Positions 35,941-46,052 of a stretch of DNA of 64,000 bases are shown piece by piece. The notes beneath the pieces are model-generated. The model did not search any database and was not told the origin of the DNA. It was given only the letters and a program-made list of their open reading frames with translations. The stretch is from Natronosporangium hydrolyticum (lineage in GTDB: Bacteria > Actinomycetota > Actinomycetes > Mycobacteriales > Micromonosporaceae): assembly GCF_016925615.1 (NCBI RefSeq), contig NZ_CP070499.1, forward strand, positions 1,550,001 to 1,614,000, written 5' to 3'. Position 1 is the stretch's first letter. Each line of letters opens with the position of its first letter. A program made the position numbers and the translations under genes.

Positions 35941-36897
35941 CTACGGTAACTGGGGGAGTACCTCATTGCCGAACGCCGTCAGGAAACCCCGCTGATCGGC
36001 ACCCACCTGGTGCAGCATCAGCTGGTCGAAACCGGCGGCCACCTGCGCCGCGAGCCACTCGGTGTGCTCGGCCAGCTGGTCCGACGTGAAGACGAACGGC
36101 GTGACCTGGTCGACATCGATGAACCGGGACACCTGCTCGAAGTACTCGGGTAGCGCCAGCTCCCAGTCCACATCGCTGCCCAGCACCGGCTCCCGCCACT
36201 GATCATGGGCGGCCTGCCGCGCCTGGGCCAGGTCCGCAGCCCAGGACAGATGCACCTGCAGCACCGCCGGGCCCTGGCCACCCGCCTCGCGGTACGCCGC
36301 CAGCACGTCCCGCTGGGCGTCCCCAGGCTGATTGATGGTGATCAGCCCGTCCGCCCACCGCGCTACCCGACCCGCAGTGGCCGGCGTCACCGCCGCACCG
36401 TAGAGGGGCGGCTGGCGCTCGGGCAACGTCCACAAGGTAGCGCGGTCCACCTTGACCAGCCCGTCATGGGAGACGGTCTCGCCAGCGAAGAGCGCCCGGA
36501 TCACCGCCACCGACTCCGCCAGCCGCTCATCCCGCACCTGCTTCACTGGCCAGGCGTCGCCGGTGACGTGTTCGTTCAGCGCCTGCCCGGTGCCCAGCGC
36601 TAGCCAGAACCGGCCCGGGAACATCTCCGCGCAGGTCGCGGCGGCCTGCGCGAGGATCGCCGGGTGGTAGCGATGGCCCGGCGAGGTGACCACCCCCATC
36701 GGCAGCGAGGTGGTGGCCAGGGCCGAGCCCAGCCACGTCCACGCGTACCCGGAGTGGCCCTGCCGGCTGCTCCATGGCGCGAAGTGGTCGGAACACATCC
36801 CCGCCTCGAAGCCAGCCGCCTCCGCCGCTTGCAGCAGCGTCAACAACTCGCCGGGCGGAAACTGCTCATGCGAGGCGTGGAACCCGTAGGTAGCCAT
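35941..36897 (-). CDS. F420-dependent LLM-class oxidoreductase (TIGR03557-like)
   Basis: 318 residues, luciferase-like TIM barrel. The N-terminus (MATYGFHASHEQFPPGELL), GMCSDHFAPWSSRQGHSGYAW, PGHRYHPAILAQAAAT and WADGLITINQP match the G6PDH-related F420 subgroup, which uses reduced coenzyme F420 in redox of unknown substrates. Full length. It follows the P-type ATPase by 9 bases in the same direction and is probably cotranscribed with it. Confidence 0.9.
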   Translation of the reverse strand: MATYGFHASHEQFPPGELLTLLQAAEAAGFEAGMCSDHFAPWSSRQGHSGYAWTWLGSALATTSLPMGVVTSPGHRYHPAILAQAAATCAEMFPGRFWLALGTGQALNEHVTGDAWPVKQVRDERLAESVAVIRALFAGETVSHDGLVKVDRATLWTLPERQPPLYGAAVTPATAGRVARWADGLITINQPGDAQRDVLAAYREAGGQGPAVLQVHLSWAADLAQARQAAHDQWREPVLGSDVDWELALPEYFEQVSRFIDVDQVTPFVFTSDQLAEHTEWLAAQVAAGFDQLMLHQVGADQRGFLTAFGNEVLPQLP

Positions 36898-36906
36898 CTG
36901 GTCGGA

Positions 36907-39600
36907 CTACCCGCCGGAAGCCTTTCGCAATCGCCGCGTCGCCACCGTCCGTCGTACCAGTTTGTCCAGCTCGACCGCGACTACGACGGTCAGCGCCACC
37001 GGCACGATCCGCAGCCAGGCGGCCAGGTCGATCGGCTCGACCCGCAGCAGGAACTGGGTCGGTGGTGCGTAGAGCGCCGCGATGTGTACCCCGAGCGCCG
37101 CCACCGTGGCCACCAGCAGGAACGGGTTAGCCAGCGGGCTGACCCGGAACGCCGAATGGTGCGCCACCCGGGCGTTGCCGACGTGGCAAGCCATGAAGAC
37201 CACCATGGTGGTCAGCGCTACCGTCTGGGCCGAGGTCAGCGACCCGCTCCGGGTCAGCTCCCAGTTGAACATCGCCAGCGTGCCGGCGGCCATCACCACC
37301 CCGACCAGGGCGATGCGCCCCCACAGTGGTTTCGGGATGACCCCCTCGTCGACCGGTCGCGGTGGCCGCTCCAGCAGGCCCTGCTCGCCGGGTTCGAAGG
37401 CGAGCGCCTTGTCCTGGAGGCCGTTGGTGACCAGGTTCAGCCACAGCAGCTGCGCGGGCAGCATCAGCAGCGGCCAACCCAACCACAACCCCACCAGGAT
37501 CGCGATGATCGTCGCGGCGCCGGTCGAGACCAGAAAGAAGCTCGCCTTCCGGATGTTGTCGAAGGTGGTCCGCCCCTCCTCGACGGCGGCCGCGATCGAG
37601 ACGAAGTTGTCGTCGGTGAGCACCATGTCGGAGGCTTCCCGGGCCACGTCGGTGCCGGTACGCCCCATCGCCACCCCGATCGCGGCGGCCTTCAGCGCCG
37701 GGGCGTCGTTCACCCCGTCACCGGTGACCGCCACCACCTCGCCCCGTGCCTGTAGCGCCGCCACCACCCGCAGCTTGTCCTCCGGCGCGACCCGGGCGTA
37801 CACCGTCACCTCGGGCACCCGGGCGCGCAGCTGGTCGTCGTCGAGCCGGGCGAGCTCCTCGCCGGTGAGCACCGCCGCCGGCGCCGCGGGGTCGATCAGG
37901 CCGAGCCGGGCCGCGATCGCCGCCGCCGTGGCGGCGTGGTCGCCGGTGATCATGACGACCCGGATGCCGGCGCCGCGGCAGGTAGCGATCGACTCCGCGA
38001 CCCCCGGCCGGGGCGGGTCGAGCATCCCCTGCAACCCCAGCAACACCAGCCCAGCCGGCTCGGCCACCTGCTCCGGATCGGTCAGCCGGTCGTGTGGCCC
38101 GCTACCCGCCATCGCCAGCACCCGAAGCCCGCGGCCGGCCAGCGCCGCCGCCGCCTCCGCCACCGCGGCCCGGTCCAGCGGCGCCAGCGTGCCGTCCGGG
38201 GCGAGCTGGTGGGTGCACATCTCGGCAATCCGCTCCGGTGCCCCCTTGACGAAGGTGACGTGGCCGCCGTCGCGCTCCCGGATGCTCGCCGAGTAGCGCC
38301 GCTCCGGCTCGAACGGGATCTCGGCGAAGAGCGGGTACGCGTCGCGTACCTCGTCGGGGATGATCCCGGCGGCGGCTGCGGCGGTCAGCAGCGCCACCTC
38401 GGTCGGGTCGCCGCTGCTGTGGCCGCCGCGGTCGGTCTCGTAGATCTCCGCCTCGTTGGTGAGCACGCCGGCGAGGAGCGCCTCGTAGAGCGGTGTGCCC
38501 GGGGTGGCCGGTTGGCCGGCCGGTTGGCTCTCACCGCCGGCCCACAGCTCCTGCACGGTCATCCGGTTCTCGGTGAGCGTGCCGGTCTTGTCCGACCCGA
38601 TCACGGTGGTGCTGCCCAGGGTCTCGACCGCCGGCAACCGCCGGACGATGGCGTGTCGCTTGGCCATCCGGTGGACCCCGAGCGCCAGCGTGACGGTGAC
38701 CGCGATCGGCAGCCCCTCCGGGATCGCCGCCACCGCCAGCGCGACCGCGGTCAGGAACATCTGCTGCAGGTCGCCGCCGAGCGCGAGCCCGGTGGCGAAC
38801 GCCAGCGCCGAGCCGGCCGCCACCGCCAACCCGATGAACCGGGCGAACCGCCCCATCCGTACCTGCAGCGGGGTGGCCAGCTCCCGGGTCTGCCGGATCA
38901 GGCCAGCGATCGCGCCCAGCTCGGTCTCCTGGCCGGTGGCGACGACCACGCCGTGGCCTCGCCCGCTGGTGACCACCGAACCGGAGTAGGCCATGCAGCG
39001 GCGGTCGGCGAGCACCGTCTCCGGCGCCAGCGGCGCCAGTTGTTTACGCACCGGCGCCGACTCGCCGGTGAGCAGTGACTCGTCGATCTCCAGCGCGGTC
39101 GCCGCGCGGAGCCGCAGATCCGCCGGCACCCGGGCGCCCGGCTCCAGCAGCACCACATCGCCGGGGACCAGCTCCCGGCTGTCGACCTCCTGCTCCCGGC
39201 CGTGGCGGACCACCCGGGCGACCGGCACCACCAGTTGGGCGAGGGCGCGAACCGCCTGTTCGGCTTTGCGCTCCTGCCAGAACCCGATCATCGCGTTGAT
39301 CGCGACCACGATGCCGATCACGATCGCGTCCAGGTACTCGCGCAGCAGCAGTGTGACGATTGCCGCGATCACCAGGATGTAGATGAGCGGACTGCGGAAC
39401 TGCCGCGCGAGCACGACCAGCGGCGAGGGCGGCGGTGCCTCGGCGAGCTGGTTCGGCCCGTACTGTGCCCGTCGCCGCGCTACCGCAGCCTCGGCCAGCC
39501 CCTGCTCGCCGGTCTCCCACACGCCAGCGACCTCGTCGGCGGAGAGGGCATGCCACGGCTGCGGCGGATGCTGGGCCGTCGTCACCCCTTCGCCGGTCAT
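36907..39600 (-). CDS. P-type cation-transporting ATPase, P2A (Ca2+-like)
   Basis: 897 residues. N-terminal cation-ATPase domain ([20 protein letters not shown]), actuator with TGES near residue 177, PEGLP in transmembrane helix 4 near 290-300 (the calcium/manganese-type motif), phosphorylation site SDKTGTLT with Asp337, hinge [17 protein letters not shown], and a C-terminal group of helices. Predicted to pump a divalent cation out of the cytoplasm; Ca2+ is favoured by the PEGLP context but not proven. Divergent from tig with 243 bases between. Confidence 0.93.
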   Translation of the reverse strand: MTGEGVTTAQHPPQPWHALSADEVAGVWETGEQGLAEAAVARRRAQYGPNQLAEAPPPSPLVVLARQFRSPLIYILVIAAIVTLLLREYLDAIVIGIVVAINAMIGFWQERKAEQAVRALAQLVVPVARVVRHGREQEVDSRELVPGDVVLLEPGARVPADLRLRAATALEIDESLLTGESAPVRKQLAPLAPETVLADRRCMAYSGSVVTSGRGHGVVVATGQETELGAIAGLIRQTRELATPLQVRMGRFARFIGLAVAAGSALAFATGLALGGDLQQMFLTAVALAVAAIPEGLPIAVTVTLALGVHRMAKRHAIVRRLPAVETLGSTTVIGSDKTGTLTENRMTVQELWAGGESQPAGQPATPGTPLYEALLAGVLTNEAEIYETDRGGHSSGDPTEVALLTAAAAAGIIPDEVRDAYPLFAEIPFEPERRYSASIRERDGGHVTFVKGAPERIAEMCTHQLAPDGTLAPLDRAAVAEAAAALAGRGLRVLAMAGSGPHDRLTDPEQVAEPAGLVLLGLQGMLDPPRPGVAESIATCRGAGIRVVMITGDHAATAAAIAARLGLIDPAAPAAVLTGEELARLDDDQLRARVPEVTVYARVAPEDKLRVVAALQARGEVVAVTGDGVNDAPALKAAAIGVAMGRTGTDVAREASDMVLTDDNFVSIAAAVEEGRTTFDNIRKASFFLVSTGAATIIAILVGLWLGWPLLMLPAQLLWLNLVTNGLQDKALAFEPGEQGLLERPPRPVDEGVIPKPLWGRIALVGVVMAAGTLAMFNWELTRSGSLTSAQTVALTTMVVFMACHVGNARVAHHSAFRVSPLANPFLLVATVAALGVHIAALYAPPTQFLLRVEPIDLAAWLRIVPVALTVVVAVELDKLVRRTVATRRLRKASGG

Positions 39601-39843
39601 GGCCCCACCCTCGGCCAGCTCGACCGGGTTCCGGCAGGGTCGTTGGTCCCAAACCGGACCCGCCCGGAAGACCCAGCTGGACCGGGCCGAGCCTGCGGGC
39701 CGGACAGCCGGCGCTGGGGTTTACGATTGAGCGGCGAAGACGGCCGATCCCTGACCACGGCGGAGGCGGGATCGTGGGCGTGCCGCTGGCCACCGACGCG
39801 GCCGACAAGTGACGATCCGCACACCAGCATTCAAGGAGTACGC

Positions 39844-41286
39844 GTGAAGAGCACGGTCGAGACGTTGGGTCCGACCCGGGTGAGGCTCGCGATCGAGGTG
39901 CCGTTCGCTGAACTCGAGCCGACCCTCAAGAAGGCCTACCGCGAGGTGGCCCAGCAGGTCAACATCCCTGGTTTCCGGCGGGGCCGGGCGCCCAAGGCCG
40001 TGATCGACCAGCGGGTCGGTCCCGGGGTGGTGCTCAACGAGGCCGTGCAGGAGGCGATCCCGCAGCAGCTGCTGGTGGCGATCCGGGAGCACGAGGTCAA
40101 GACCCTGGGTCGGCCACAGGTCGACAACGTCGAGGTCGGCGAGGGTGAGCCGCTGAAGTTCACCGCGGAGCTCGACGTGCGCCCCGAGCTGGAGCTGCCG
40201 GAGCTCAGCGAGATCGCGGTCACCGTCGACGAGGTCAGCGTCGCCGACGAGGACGTGGACGCCCAGTTGGCGACGCTGCGGGAGCGGTTCGCCACGCTCA
40301 AGACGGTCGAGCGGGCCGCCGCCGAAGGCGACTACGTCCAGATCGACCTCGCGGCCACGGTCGACGGCGAAGAGGTCGAGGGCGGCACCGCCAGCAACCT
40401 CTCCCACGAGGTGGGCAGTGAGGCGCTGCTGCCGGGCCTGGATGAGGTGCTGGTCGGCATGTCCGCCGACGAGAGTCGCACCTTCACCACGCCGTTGGTC
40501 GCCGGCGACCACGCCGGGCGCGACGCCGACGTGGTGGTCACCGTCCGCACCGTCAAAGAGAAGGAGCTGCCGCCGCTCGACGACGATTTCGCCGAGCTGG
40601 CAAGTGAGTTCGACACCCTGGACGAGCTGCGGGACGACAGCCGTAACCGGCTCAGCGGCCAGAAGAAGGTCGAGCAGCTCTACGCCGCCCGCGACAAGGC
40701 GCTGGACGAGCTGATCGAGCGCGCCGAAGTGCCCGCCCCCGACGGGGTGGTCCAGGACGAGGTCGCCCACCGCAAGCAGCACATGGCCCGGGAGCTGGAG
40801 CAGATGGGCCGCACCCTGGCGGACCTGCTCGCCCTCGACGGCAAGTCCGAGGAGGAGCTCGACTCCGAGCTGACCGAGGAGGCCACCCGGATGGTCAAGG
40901 TCCAGCTGGTGCTGGACACGATCGCCGAGGCGGAAGAGGTCCAGGTCGGCGACGAGGAGTTCGGCCAGGAGGTGGTCCGGCGGGCACAGCAGTCCGGGAT
41001 GCCGCCCCAACAGTATTACGACCAGCTGGTCCAGTCGGGCGGCGCCAACTCGGTCTTCGTCGAGGTCCGCCGGGGTAAGACCCTGCAGCTGCTGTTGGAG
41101 CGGGTGACCATCACCGACAGCGCCGGCAACTCGGTGTCGCTCGACGAGGTCACCGGCGGGTCCGCCGCGGCAGCTGAGGAGGTCGACGAGGAGCCGGCCG
41201 CCGCGGCCGACGACGAGCAGGCTGTGGCCGACTCGGAGGAGGAGAACGCTGACCGGCGCGACCAGCCGGCCTCGGCCGCCGGCTGA
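39844..41286 (+). CDS. tig: Trigger factor
   Basis: 480 residues from GTG 39844, with AAGGAG just before it and the family N-terminus (VKSTVETLGPTRVRLAIEV). Ribosome-binding signature GFRRGRAPK near 44, PPIase domain about 150-245 (AEGDYVQIDL, LLPGLDEVLVGM), helical chaperone arms, and an acidic tail rich in Glu/Ala/Asp after about 440. It binds nascent chains at the ribosomal exit. It stands directly upstream of clpP1P2-clpX, the common bacterial order, with 112 bases before clpP1. Confidence 0.96.
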   Translation: MKSTVETLGPTRVRLAIEVPFAELEPTLKKAYREVAQQVNIPGFRRGRAPKAVIDQRVGPGVVLNEAVQEAIPQQLLVAIREHEVKTLGRPQVDNVEVGEGEPLKFTAELDVRPELELPELSEIAVTVDEVSVADEDVDAQLATLRERFATLKTVERAAAEGDYVQIDLAATVDGEEVEGGTASNLSHEVGSEALLPGLDEVLVGMSADESRTFTTPLVAGDHAGRDADVVVTVRTVKEKELPPLDDDFAELASEFDTLDELRDDSRNRLSGQKKVEQLYAARDKALDELIERAEVPAPDGVVQDEVAHRKQHMARELEQMGRTLADLLALDGKSEEELDSELTEEATRMVKVQLVLDTIAEAEEVQVGDEEFGQEVVRRAQQSGMPPQQYYDQLVQSGGANSVFVEVRRGKTLQLLLERVTITDSAGNSVSLDEVTGGSAAAAEEVDEEPAAAADDEQAVADSEEENADRRDQPASAAG

Positions 41287-41303
41287 CCGGCGAGCGGGTG
41301 GTG

Positions 41304-41316
41304 CGCTGTGAGCGAA
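41304..41316. promoter_or_regulatory. Candidate ClgR box upstream of clpP1P2
   Basis: CGCTGTGAGCGAA resembles the actinobacterial ClgR operator (CGCY-N-A-N-R-GCG followed by A/T) with one deviation at the central A. It sits 82 bases before clpP1, where ClgR activates clp genes in related genera. No clgR gene is in the window. Confidence 0.4.
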
Positions 41317-41398
41317 ACGGACGCCTTGCGCCGGCTTAGCTCCGGTGCGCGCGGCTAGGGTCAGACGTAATGAATACGTACGGGTACGGGAGGGTGCG

Positions 41399-42025
41399 AT
41401 GACTGCGGCGCATGCGCGGTCCAGAAGCGATGTCCTCGGGGCCAACCTCGACGACTCGATCTACAACCGGCTGCTGAAGGAACGGATCATTTTCCTCGGC
41501 AGCGAGGTGACCGACGAGGTAGCGAACCGGATCTGCGCCCAGCTGCTGCTGCTGGCGGCTGAGGACCCGCAGCGCGACATCAACCTGTGGATCAACTCAC
41601 CCGGTGGCTCTGTGCACTCCGGTATGGCGATCTACGACACGATGCAGTTCGTCGAGAACGACATCGTGACCACCGCGATGGGGATGGCCGCCTCGATGGG
41701 GCAGCTGTTGCTCTGCGCGGGGACCGCCGGTAAGCGGTATGCACTGCCGCACGCCCGGATCATGATGCACCAGCCGTCGGGCGGCATGGGCGGTACGGCC
41801 TCGGACATCGCGATCCAGGCCGAGCAGATGATCTACACGAAGAAGATGTTCCAGGAGCGGGTGGCCTTCCACACCGGGCAGACGGTGGACCAGATCGAGG
41901 CCGACTCCGATCGGGACCGGTGGTTCACCGCCCAGGAGGGGCTCGACTACGGCTTCATCGACCAGGTGATCACTGGGGCCGCGCAGATCCCGACCGGTGC
42001 CGGCACCCGCAACGAGGAGGGATGA
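41399..42025 (+). CDS. clpP1: ATP-dependent Clp protease proteolytic subunit 1
   Basis: 208 residues from ATG 41399, preceded by GGGAGGG. Catalytic Ser99 (GMAASMG), His124 (IMMHQPSG) and the Asp in DSDRDRWF near 170; [12 protein letters not shown] oxyanion region near 64. It forms mixed ClpP1P2 barrels with the next gene; in mycobacteria both are needed. The stop overlaps or closely precedes clpP2. Confidence 0.96.
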   Translation: MTAAHARSRSDVLGANLDDSIYNRLLKERIIFLGSEVTDEVANRICAQLLLLAAEDPQRDINLWINSPGGSVHSGMAIYDTMQFVENDIVTTAMGMAASMGQLLLCAGTAGKRYALPHARIMMHQPSGGMGGTASDIAIQAEQMIYTKKMFQERVAFHTGQTVDQIEADSDRDRWFTAQEGLDYGFIDQVITGAAQIPTGAGTRNEEG

Positions 42026-42030
42026 CACCG

Positions 42031-42699
42031 ATGACCAACCTGTCCTTCCCGGACCCGGCGCAGCTGGCGACGCCGGTCCACAACCGGTATGTTCTGCCGT
42101 CCTTCGTAGAGCGCACCTCGTACGGGGTGAAGGAGTCCAACCCGTACAACAAACTCTTCGAGGAGCGGATCATCTTCCTCGGGGTGCAGGTCGACGACGC
42201 TTCGGCGAACGATGTGATGGCGCAGCTGCTGACCCTGGAGGGCACCGACCCGGACCGGGACATCCTGATGTATATCAACTCGCCCGGTGGATCGTTCACC
42301 GCGATGACCGCGATCTACGACACGATGCAGTTCATCCGGCCGGACATCCAGACCTTCTGCCTGGGGCAGGCGGCGAGCGCGGCGGCGGTGCTACTCGCGG
42401 CGGGCACGCCGGGCAAGCGCAACGCCCTGCCGAACTCCCGGATCATCATCCACCAGCCGGCCACCGAGGGCGGCTACGGCCAGGGGTCGGATATCGAGAT
42501 CCAGGCTCGGGAGATCATGCGGATGCGGACCCAGCTGGAGGAGACCCTCGCCCACCACTCCGGCCAGGCGGTGGAGAAGGTGCGCAAGGACATCGACCGC
42601 GATAAGATCATGACGGCGGCCGAGGCGCAAGAGTATGGGCTGGTGGATAACGTGATCTCCAGCCGGAAGCGGGCGGCGCTCACGGGCACCGCCGCCTGA
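42031..42699 (+). CDS. clpP2: ATP-dependent Clp protease proteolytic subunit 2
   Basis: 222 residues from ATG 42031, because GAGGAGG at 42014-42020 is well spaced from it; an ATG at 42022 overlaps the clpP1 stop as an alternative. Catalytic Ser116 (GQAASAAA), His141 (IIHQP) and the acidic DIDRDKIM segment near 190. The N-terminal extension with [21 protein letters not shown] is typical of the actinobacterial ClpP2. Coupled to clpP1. Confidence 0.96.
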   Translation: MTNLSFPDPAQLATPVHNRYVLPSFVERTSYGVKESNPYNKLFEERIIFLGVQVDDASANDVMAQLLTLEGTDPDRDILMYINSPGGSFTAMTAIYDTMQFIRPDIQTFCLGQAASAAAVLLAAGTPGKRNALPNSRIIIHQPATEGGYGQGSDIEIQAREIMRMRTQLEETLAHHSGQAVEKVRKDIDRDKIMTAAEAQEYGLVDNVISSRKRAALTGTAA

Positions 42700-42750
42700 T
42701 CGTTCCGACGCGAGACACGCCGTCCGCGCACGACCGGCGCACGCGCGAAA

Positions 42751-42825
42751 GTCGGCCCGACCGGGTAACGTCGTTTCCACACCCCGCGGCGAGGGGTGTG
42801 GCTCGGCGAGACTGGTCGGGCCGAC
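42751..42825. promoter_or_regulatory. Nested hairpins in the clpP2-clpX gap
   Basis: Outer 12-bp arms GTCGGCCCGACC (42751-42762) and their exact complement (42814-42825) enclose a second perfect 9-bp stem, CCACACCCC/GGGGTGTGG (42777-42801, 7-base loop). The 75-base structure ends 33 bases before the clpX start. It could be a terminator/attenuator between clpP2 and clpX or a leader structure. Confidence 0.5.
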
Positions 42826-42858
42826 GTGCTGCGGGCTCGAGGAGTTGGGAGACGCTGA

Positions 42859-44133
42859 GTGGCACGCATCGGAGACGGCGGTGACCTGCTCAAATGCTCC
42901 TTCTGCGGCAAGTCCCAGAAGCAGGTCAAGAAGCTCATCGCGGGTCCCGGTGTCTACATCTGCGACGAGTGCATCGATCTCTGCAATGAGATCATCGAAG
43001 AGGAGCTCGCCGAGTCCGCCGAGGTGAGCTGGGACGAGCTGCCCAAGCCGAAAGAGATCAGCGCCTTCCTCGACCAATATGTGGTCGGCCAGGAGCCGGC
43101 CAAGAAGGCGCTGTCGGTCGCGGTCTACAACCACTACAAGCGGGTGCAGGCCGAGCCGTCCGGCCGCCGCCACGCCGATGGCACCGAGGCGATCGAGCTC
43201 ACCAAGTCCAACATCCTGTTGATCGGTCCGACCGGTTGCGGTAAGACCCACCTGGCGCAGACCCTCGCCCGGATGCTGAACGTGCCGTTCGCGATCGCCG
43301 ACGCCACCGCGCTCACCGAGGCCGGGTATGTCGGCGAAGACGTCGAAAACATCCTGCTGAAGCTGATCCAGGCCGCCGAGTTCGACGTCAAGCGGGCGGA
43401 GACCGGCATCATCTACATCGATGAGATCGACAAGGTCGCCCGCAAGTCGGAGAACCCGTCGATCACCCGGGATGTCTCGGGTGAGGGGGTGCAGCAGGCG
43501 CTGTTGAAGATCCTGGAGGGCACGGTGGCGAGCGTGCCGCCGCAAGGTGGTCGCAAGCACCCCCACCAGGAGTTCATCCAGATCGACACCACCAACATCC
43601 TGTTCATCCTCGGCGGCGCCTTCGCCGGCCTGGAAAAGATCATCACCAGTCGGGTCGGGCACAGCAGCGTCGGCTTCGGGGCCAATCTGCGCTCGATCTC
43701 CGAGCGCAACACCGACGCCACTCTGTCGCAGGTGATGCCGGAAGACATGCTCAAGTTCGGGCTGATTCCGGAGTTCATCGGTCGGCTGCCAGTGATCACC
43801 ACGGTCCGGAGCCTGGACCTCGATGCCTTGGTGCAGATCCTCACCGAGCCGCGGCACGCCTTCGTCAAGCAGTACCAACGCCTCTTTGAGCTGGACGGGG
43901 TGGAGCTGGAGTTCGAGCCGGAGGCGCTGGTGGCGATCGCCGATCAGGCGATGAAGCGCGGCACCGGCGCCCGTGGGCTACGGGCGATCATGGAGGAGGT
44001 GCTGCAGCCGGTGATGTATGAGGTCCCGAGTAACCCGGACGCCGCCCGGGTGCTGATCACCCCGGATGTGGTGCTGGAGAACGTCAACCCGACAATCGTG
44101 CCCCGGGACTACAAACCCCGCCGGGCCGCGTGA
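42859..44133 (+). CDS. clpX: Clp protease ATP-binding subunit ClpX
   Basis: 424 residues, GTG start. N-terminal zinc-binding domain with Cys13, Cys16, Cys35 and Cys38; Walker A GPTGCGKT at 123-130; Walker B IIYIDEID near 184-191; the IGF-type ClpP-docking loop region reads VGHSSVGFG near 275; sensor/arginine motifs follow ([13 protein letters not shown]). AAA+ unfoldase for ClpP1P2. Its TGA overlaps the GTG of the following GNAT gene. Confidence 0.97.
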   Translation: MARIGDGGDLLKCSFCGKSQKQVKKLIAGPGVYICDECIDLCNEIIEEELAESAEVSWDELPKPKEISAFLDQYVVGQEPAKKALSVAVYNHYKRVQAEPSGRRHADGTEAIELTKSNILLIGPTGCGKTHLAQTLARMLNVPFAIADATALTEAGYVGEDVENILLKLIQAAEFDVKRAETGIIYIDEIDKVARKSENPSITRDVSGEGVQQALLKILEGTVASVPPQGGRKHPHQEFIQIDTTNILFILGGAFAGLEKIITSRVGHSSVGFGANLRSISERNTDATLSQVMPEDMLKFGLIPEFIGRLPVITTVRSLDLDALVQILTEPRHAFVKQYQRLFELDGVELEFEPEALVAIADQAMKRGTGARGLRAIMEEVLQPVMYEVPSNPDAARVLITPDVVLENVNPTIVPRDYKPRRAA

Positions 44134-44807
44134 CCCTTCCGGGCAGTCTGCCGGAGTTGGTGCACCGGATCGAGTCCGGCGATCGGCTGCCCGCGCACCC
44201 CTGGCTCTCCGTTCTCCCCGCCGCGGGAACTCCTGTGGTGCTCGCCTTCCCGGGCCACGCCGTGGTCGCCACCGGCCTCGACCCGGAGTGGGTCCGCGGG
44301 CAACTCTTGCCCGATGCGGATCTGTCGGCGCCGCTGAATCCGCCGTTTCTCTCCGCCTGCGAGCAGCAGCTGGGCCGGCGGGTCAACAATCTCGACGGGC
44401 TCTACCTGGCCTCGCCCCTGGCTGGCCCGCCAGCCGAGTCGCTGCGCCTTCGCGAGGTCACCGACTCCGCACATCCGCGGGTCCGCCGGGCCCGCCGGAC
44501 CCGGCCCGAGCTGCGGATCTGGCACACCGACGAAGGGGTTCTGATCGTCGGCCGTGGCCTCGCGGGCCGCTGGGAGGCCGCGGTCGAGGTGCCACCGCAC
44601 GCCAGGGCCCGCGGGCTGGGTCGGGGACTAGCCCGCGCTGCCCGGCAGCTGGTGCCAGCGGGCCGGCCGGTGTGGGCGCAGATCGCGCCGGGCAACGCCG
44701 CCAGCGTCCGCGCCTTCCTCGCCGCCGGTTACCGACCGGTGGGCGCCGAGGCCCTCTTCACCGGCCCGGCTGTGGGTGGCTCCGCCGGTCCCGCCGGACG
44801 CCTGTGA
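44130..44807 (+). CDS. GNAT-family N-acetyltransferase
   Basis: 225 residues, GTG overlapping the clpX stop (GTGA), so translationally coupled. The C-terminal half holds the acetyl-CoA loop ([17 protein letters not shown]-x-x-G-x-G type) and the closing [20 protein letters not shown] block. The N-terminal 100 residues are a second, weaker GNAT-like or unrelated domain. Substrate unknown; coupling to clpX could mean a role in protein modification or may be coincidental. Confidence 0.8.
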   Translation: MTLPGSLPELVHRIESGDRLPAHPWLSVLPAAGTPVVLAFPGHAVVATGLDPEWVRGQLLPDADLSAPLNPPFLSACEQQLGRRVNNLDGLYLASPLAGPPAESLRLREVTDSAHPRVRRARRTRPELRIWHTDEGVLIVGRGLAGRWEAAVEVPPHARARGLGRGLARAARQLVPAGRPVWAQIAPGNAASVRAFLAAGYRPVGAEALFTGPAVGGSAGPAGRL

Positions 44808-45093
44808 CGTCGCATCACCGCCAGCGCTGCCACCCGCCCAACCTTGATCAATAAGCATCGCCGCAGCTCAGGCTTTGTCGCGCAACCGTTTGCTTTGCTT
44901 ACCCATACTCTCTGCTGGCTGATTGGAGAAGGGCAGTGACAGCAAGAACTTGGCTGGGAGGGCCGCTGAGCTGTCTGCGGGCCGCCGACTTTGTGGCGTC
45001 GGTCCTCCCTGCCGCCGGCTGCTCGCGCCGGGATCGCGTCAGACGGAAGTCTGTACCAGGTCACGGGCTTGTCAGCAGGACCCCCTTGCGTCC

Positions 45094-45116
45094 GGCTGTC
45101 AACACCGTCGGCCGCT
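45094..45116. repeat. 23-bp exact repeat shared with 29170-29192
   Basis: Identical to the copy at 29 kb; here it joins directly to the conserved block that starts at 45116. Confidence 0.85.
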
Positions 45117-45226
45117 TGGTCGGTTGAGTGGTGATCCCACTACGGCGACAAACCATGCTCATACTGGCAAATCAGGCGCCACTCAACCCACCAAGTCGGG
45201 TGCGACGATCTGCCCGCCGATCTTGC
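45116..45226. repeat. 111-bp conserved block, copy 2
   Basis: Counterpart of 29361-29470. The outer stem TTGGTCGGTTGAGTGG / CCACTCAACCCACCAA pairs with a single mismatch, and differences from copy 1 include compensating changes in the stem (TTAAG versus TTGAG with matching partner changes), hinting at conserved structure. Confidence 0.75.
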
Positions 45227-45292
45227 CGCGCGACATCCCGGCCGATGGCGTATGCGTAAGCAAAGCAAACGCGGCCGGCGGAGCCCAGCCGG

Positions 45293-45353
45293 GTTGACCA
45301 TGAGGTTTGGGACCGGAATCCGCCCCGCTCATGTACCTAGGTCCATGATCAAC
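45293..45353. repeat. 61-bp palindromic repeat, copy 1
   Basis: Its last 23 bases (45331-45353, starting ATGTACCTAGGTCC) are the exact reverse complement of 51557-51579, and the rest of the 61 bases is recognisably related to 51557-51617. Ends are CCATGATCAAC-like, forming short inverted termini. Confidence 0.8.
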
Positions 45354-45376
45354 GCAGCGAATGCCGGGATTGCTGC

Positions 45377-46036
45377 TCAGTGTGGGCGCGGCTCGCGGCC
45401 GGGGGGCTGGCCGCTGCGCCGGTCCCACTCGTCCGCGGGCATCACCACGACCATGAGGAACCTCGCCGGCTCCGAACCGCCGTTGCGGTAGGCATGGGCT
45501 CGGTCGGCGCGGAAGTCGATCACCTGCCCGGCCCGGACCCGGTGCTCCTCGCCCGCCACCGTCACGATCACCTCGCCGGCGATGATGTGCAGCACCTCCC
45601 GGGTGCGAGGGTTGTGGTCGCTGGAGTCGTGCTCCTCGCCGGGGGCCAGTCGCCACTCCCACAGCTCGACCACGCTGCCCAGATCACTCAGGCCACGCAG
45701 GATCCGGCCCAGGCCGCCTTGCGGCCCCTCCCAGAGCACGGGGGTGCGGTCCGCGTCGATGATCTGCACGGTCCGCTCGGTCGACGGCTCCAGGAGCCGG
45801 GCCACGGTCACCCCGAACGCGTCGGCGATCCGGTTGAGCGTGCCGATGCTGGGGTTGCTCCGGGCGCCCTCGATCTGCACCACCATGCCTTTGCTGACCC
45901 CGGAGCGGCCGGCGAGCTCGTCGAGGGACCAGCCCCTCGCCTGCCGGAGCGAGCGGACATGATCGGCCACGGCGGCGGTCAGCGCGGCGACCCGGTCGCC
46001 CGATGTGTCGGTCAACACATTGTCCTTCGCGGTCAT
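45377..46036 (-). CDS. XRE-family regulator with C-terminal cupin
   Basis: 219 residues from ATG 46036; the frame stays open upstream through the divergent gene but that part is not family-like. Helix-turn-helix at about 20-75 (RGWSLDELAGRSGVSKGMVVQIE, NPSIGTLNRIADAFGV). Cupin_2 domain at about 130-205 (EVLHIIAGEVIVTVAGEEHRV, VIDFRADRAHAYRN). Such proteins sense a small molecule through the cupin. It is divergent from an EamA transporter whose start lies within 20 bases, a likely regulator-target pair. Confidence 0.9.
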   Translation of the reverse strand: MTAKDNVLTDTSGDRVAALTAAVADHVRSLRQARGWSLDELAGRSGVSKGMVVQIEGARSNPSIGTLNRIADAFGVTVARLLEPSTERTVQIIDADRTPVLWEGPQGGLGRILRGLSDLGSVVELWEWRLAPGEEHDSSDHNPRTREVLHIIAGEVIVTVAGEEHRVRAGQVIDFRADRAHAYRNGGSEPARFLMVVVMPADEWDRRSGQPPGREPRPH

Positions 46037-46039
46037 TAT

Positions 46040-46049
46040 TGTGTACACA
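46040..46049. promoter_or_regulatory. Palindrome between XRE and EamA starts
   Basis: TGTGTACACA is a perfect 10-bp dyad positioned between the two divergent start codons, where one bound protein could cover both promoters. It is proposed as the operator for the XRE-cupin regulator. Confidence 0.45.
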
Positions 46050-46052
46050 GGT

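Larger units (their letters stand above)
44887..45271. mobile_element. MITE-like element copy 2
   Basis: 385 bases between exact 16-bp inverted repeats CGTTTGCTTTGCTTAC (44887-44902; complement at 45256-45271), each followed inward by a CATAC-like sequence. Outside the left end, TTGATCA at 44844 and CATCGCCGCAGCTCAGG are shared with the right end of copy 1 in reverse orientation. No transposase inside. Confidence 0.65.
44808..45376. other. Gene-free repeat region
   Basis: 569 bases without a credible gene. It is filled by MITE-like copy 2 (44844-45280), including the 23-bp and 111-bp blocks shared with 29 kb, and by the 61-bp palindromic repeat at 45293-45353. Confidence 0.75.
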
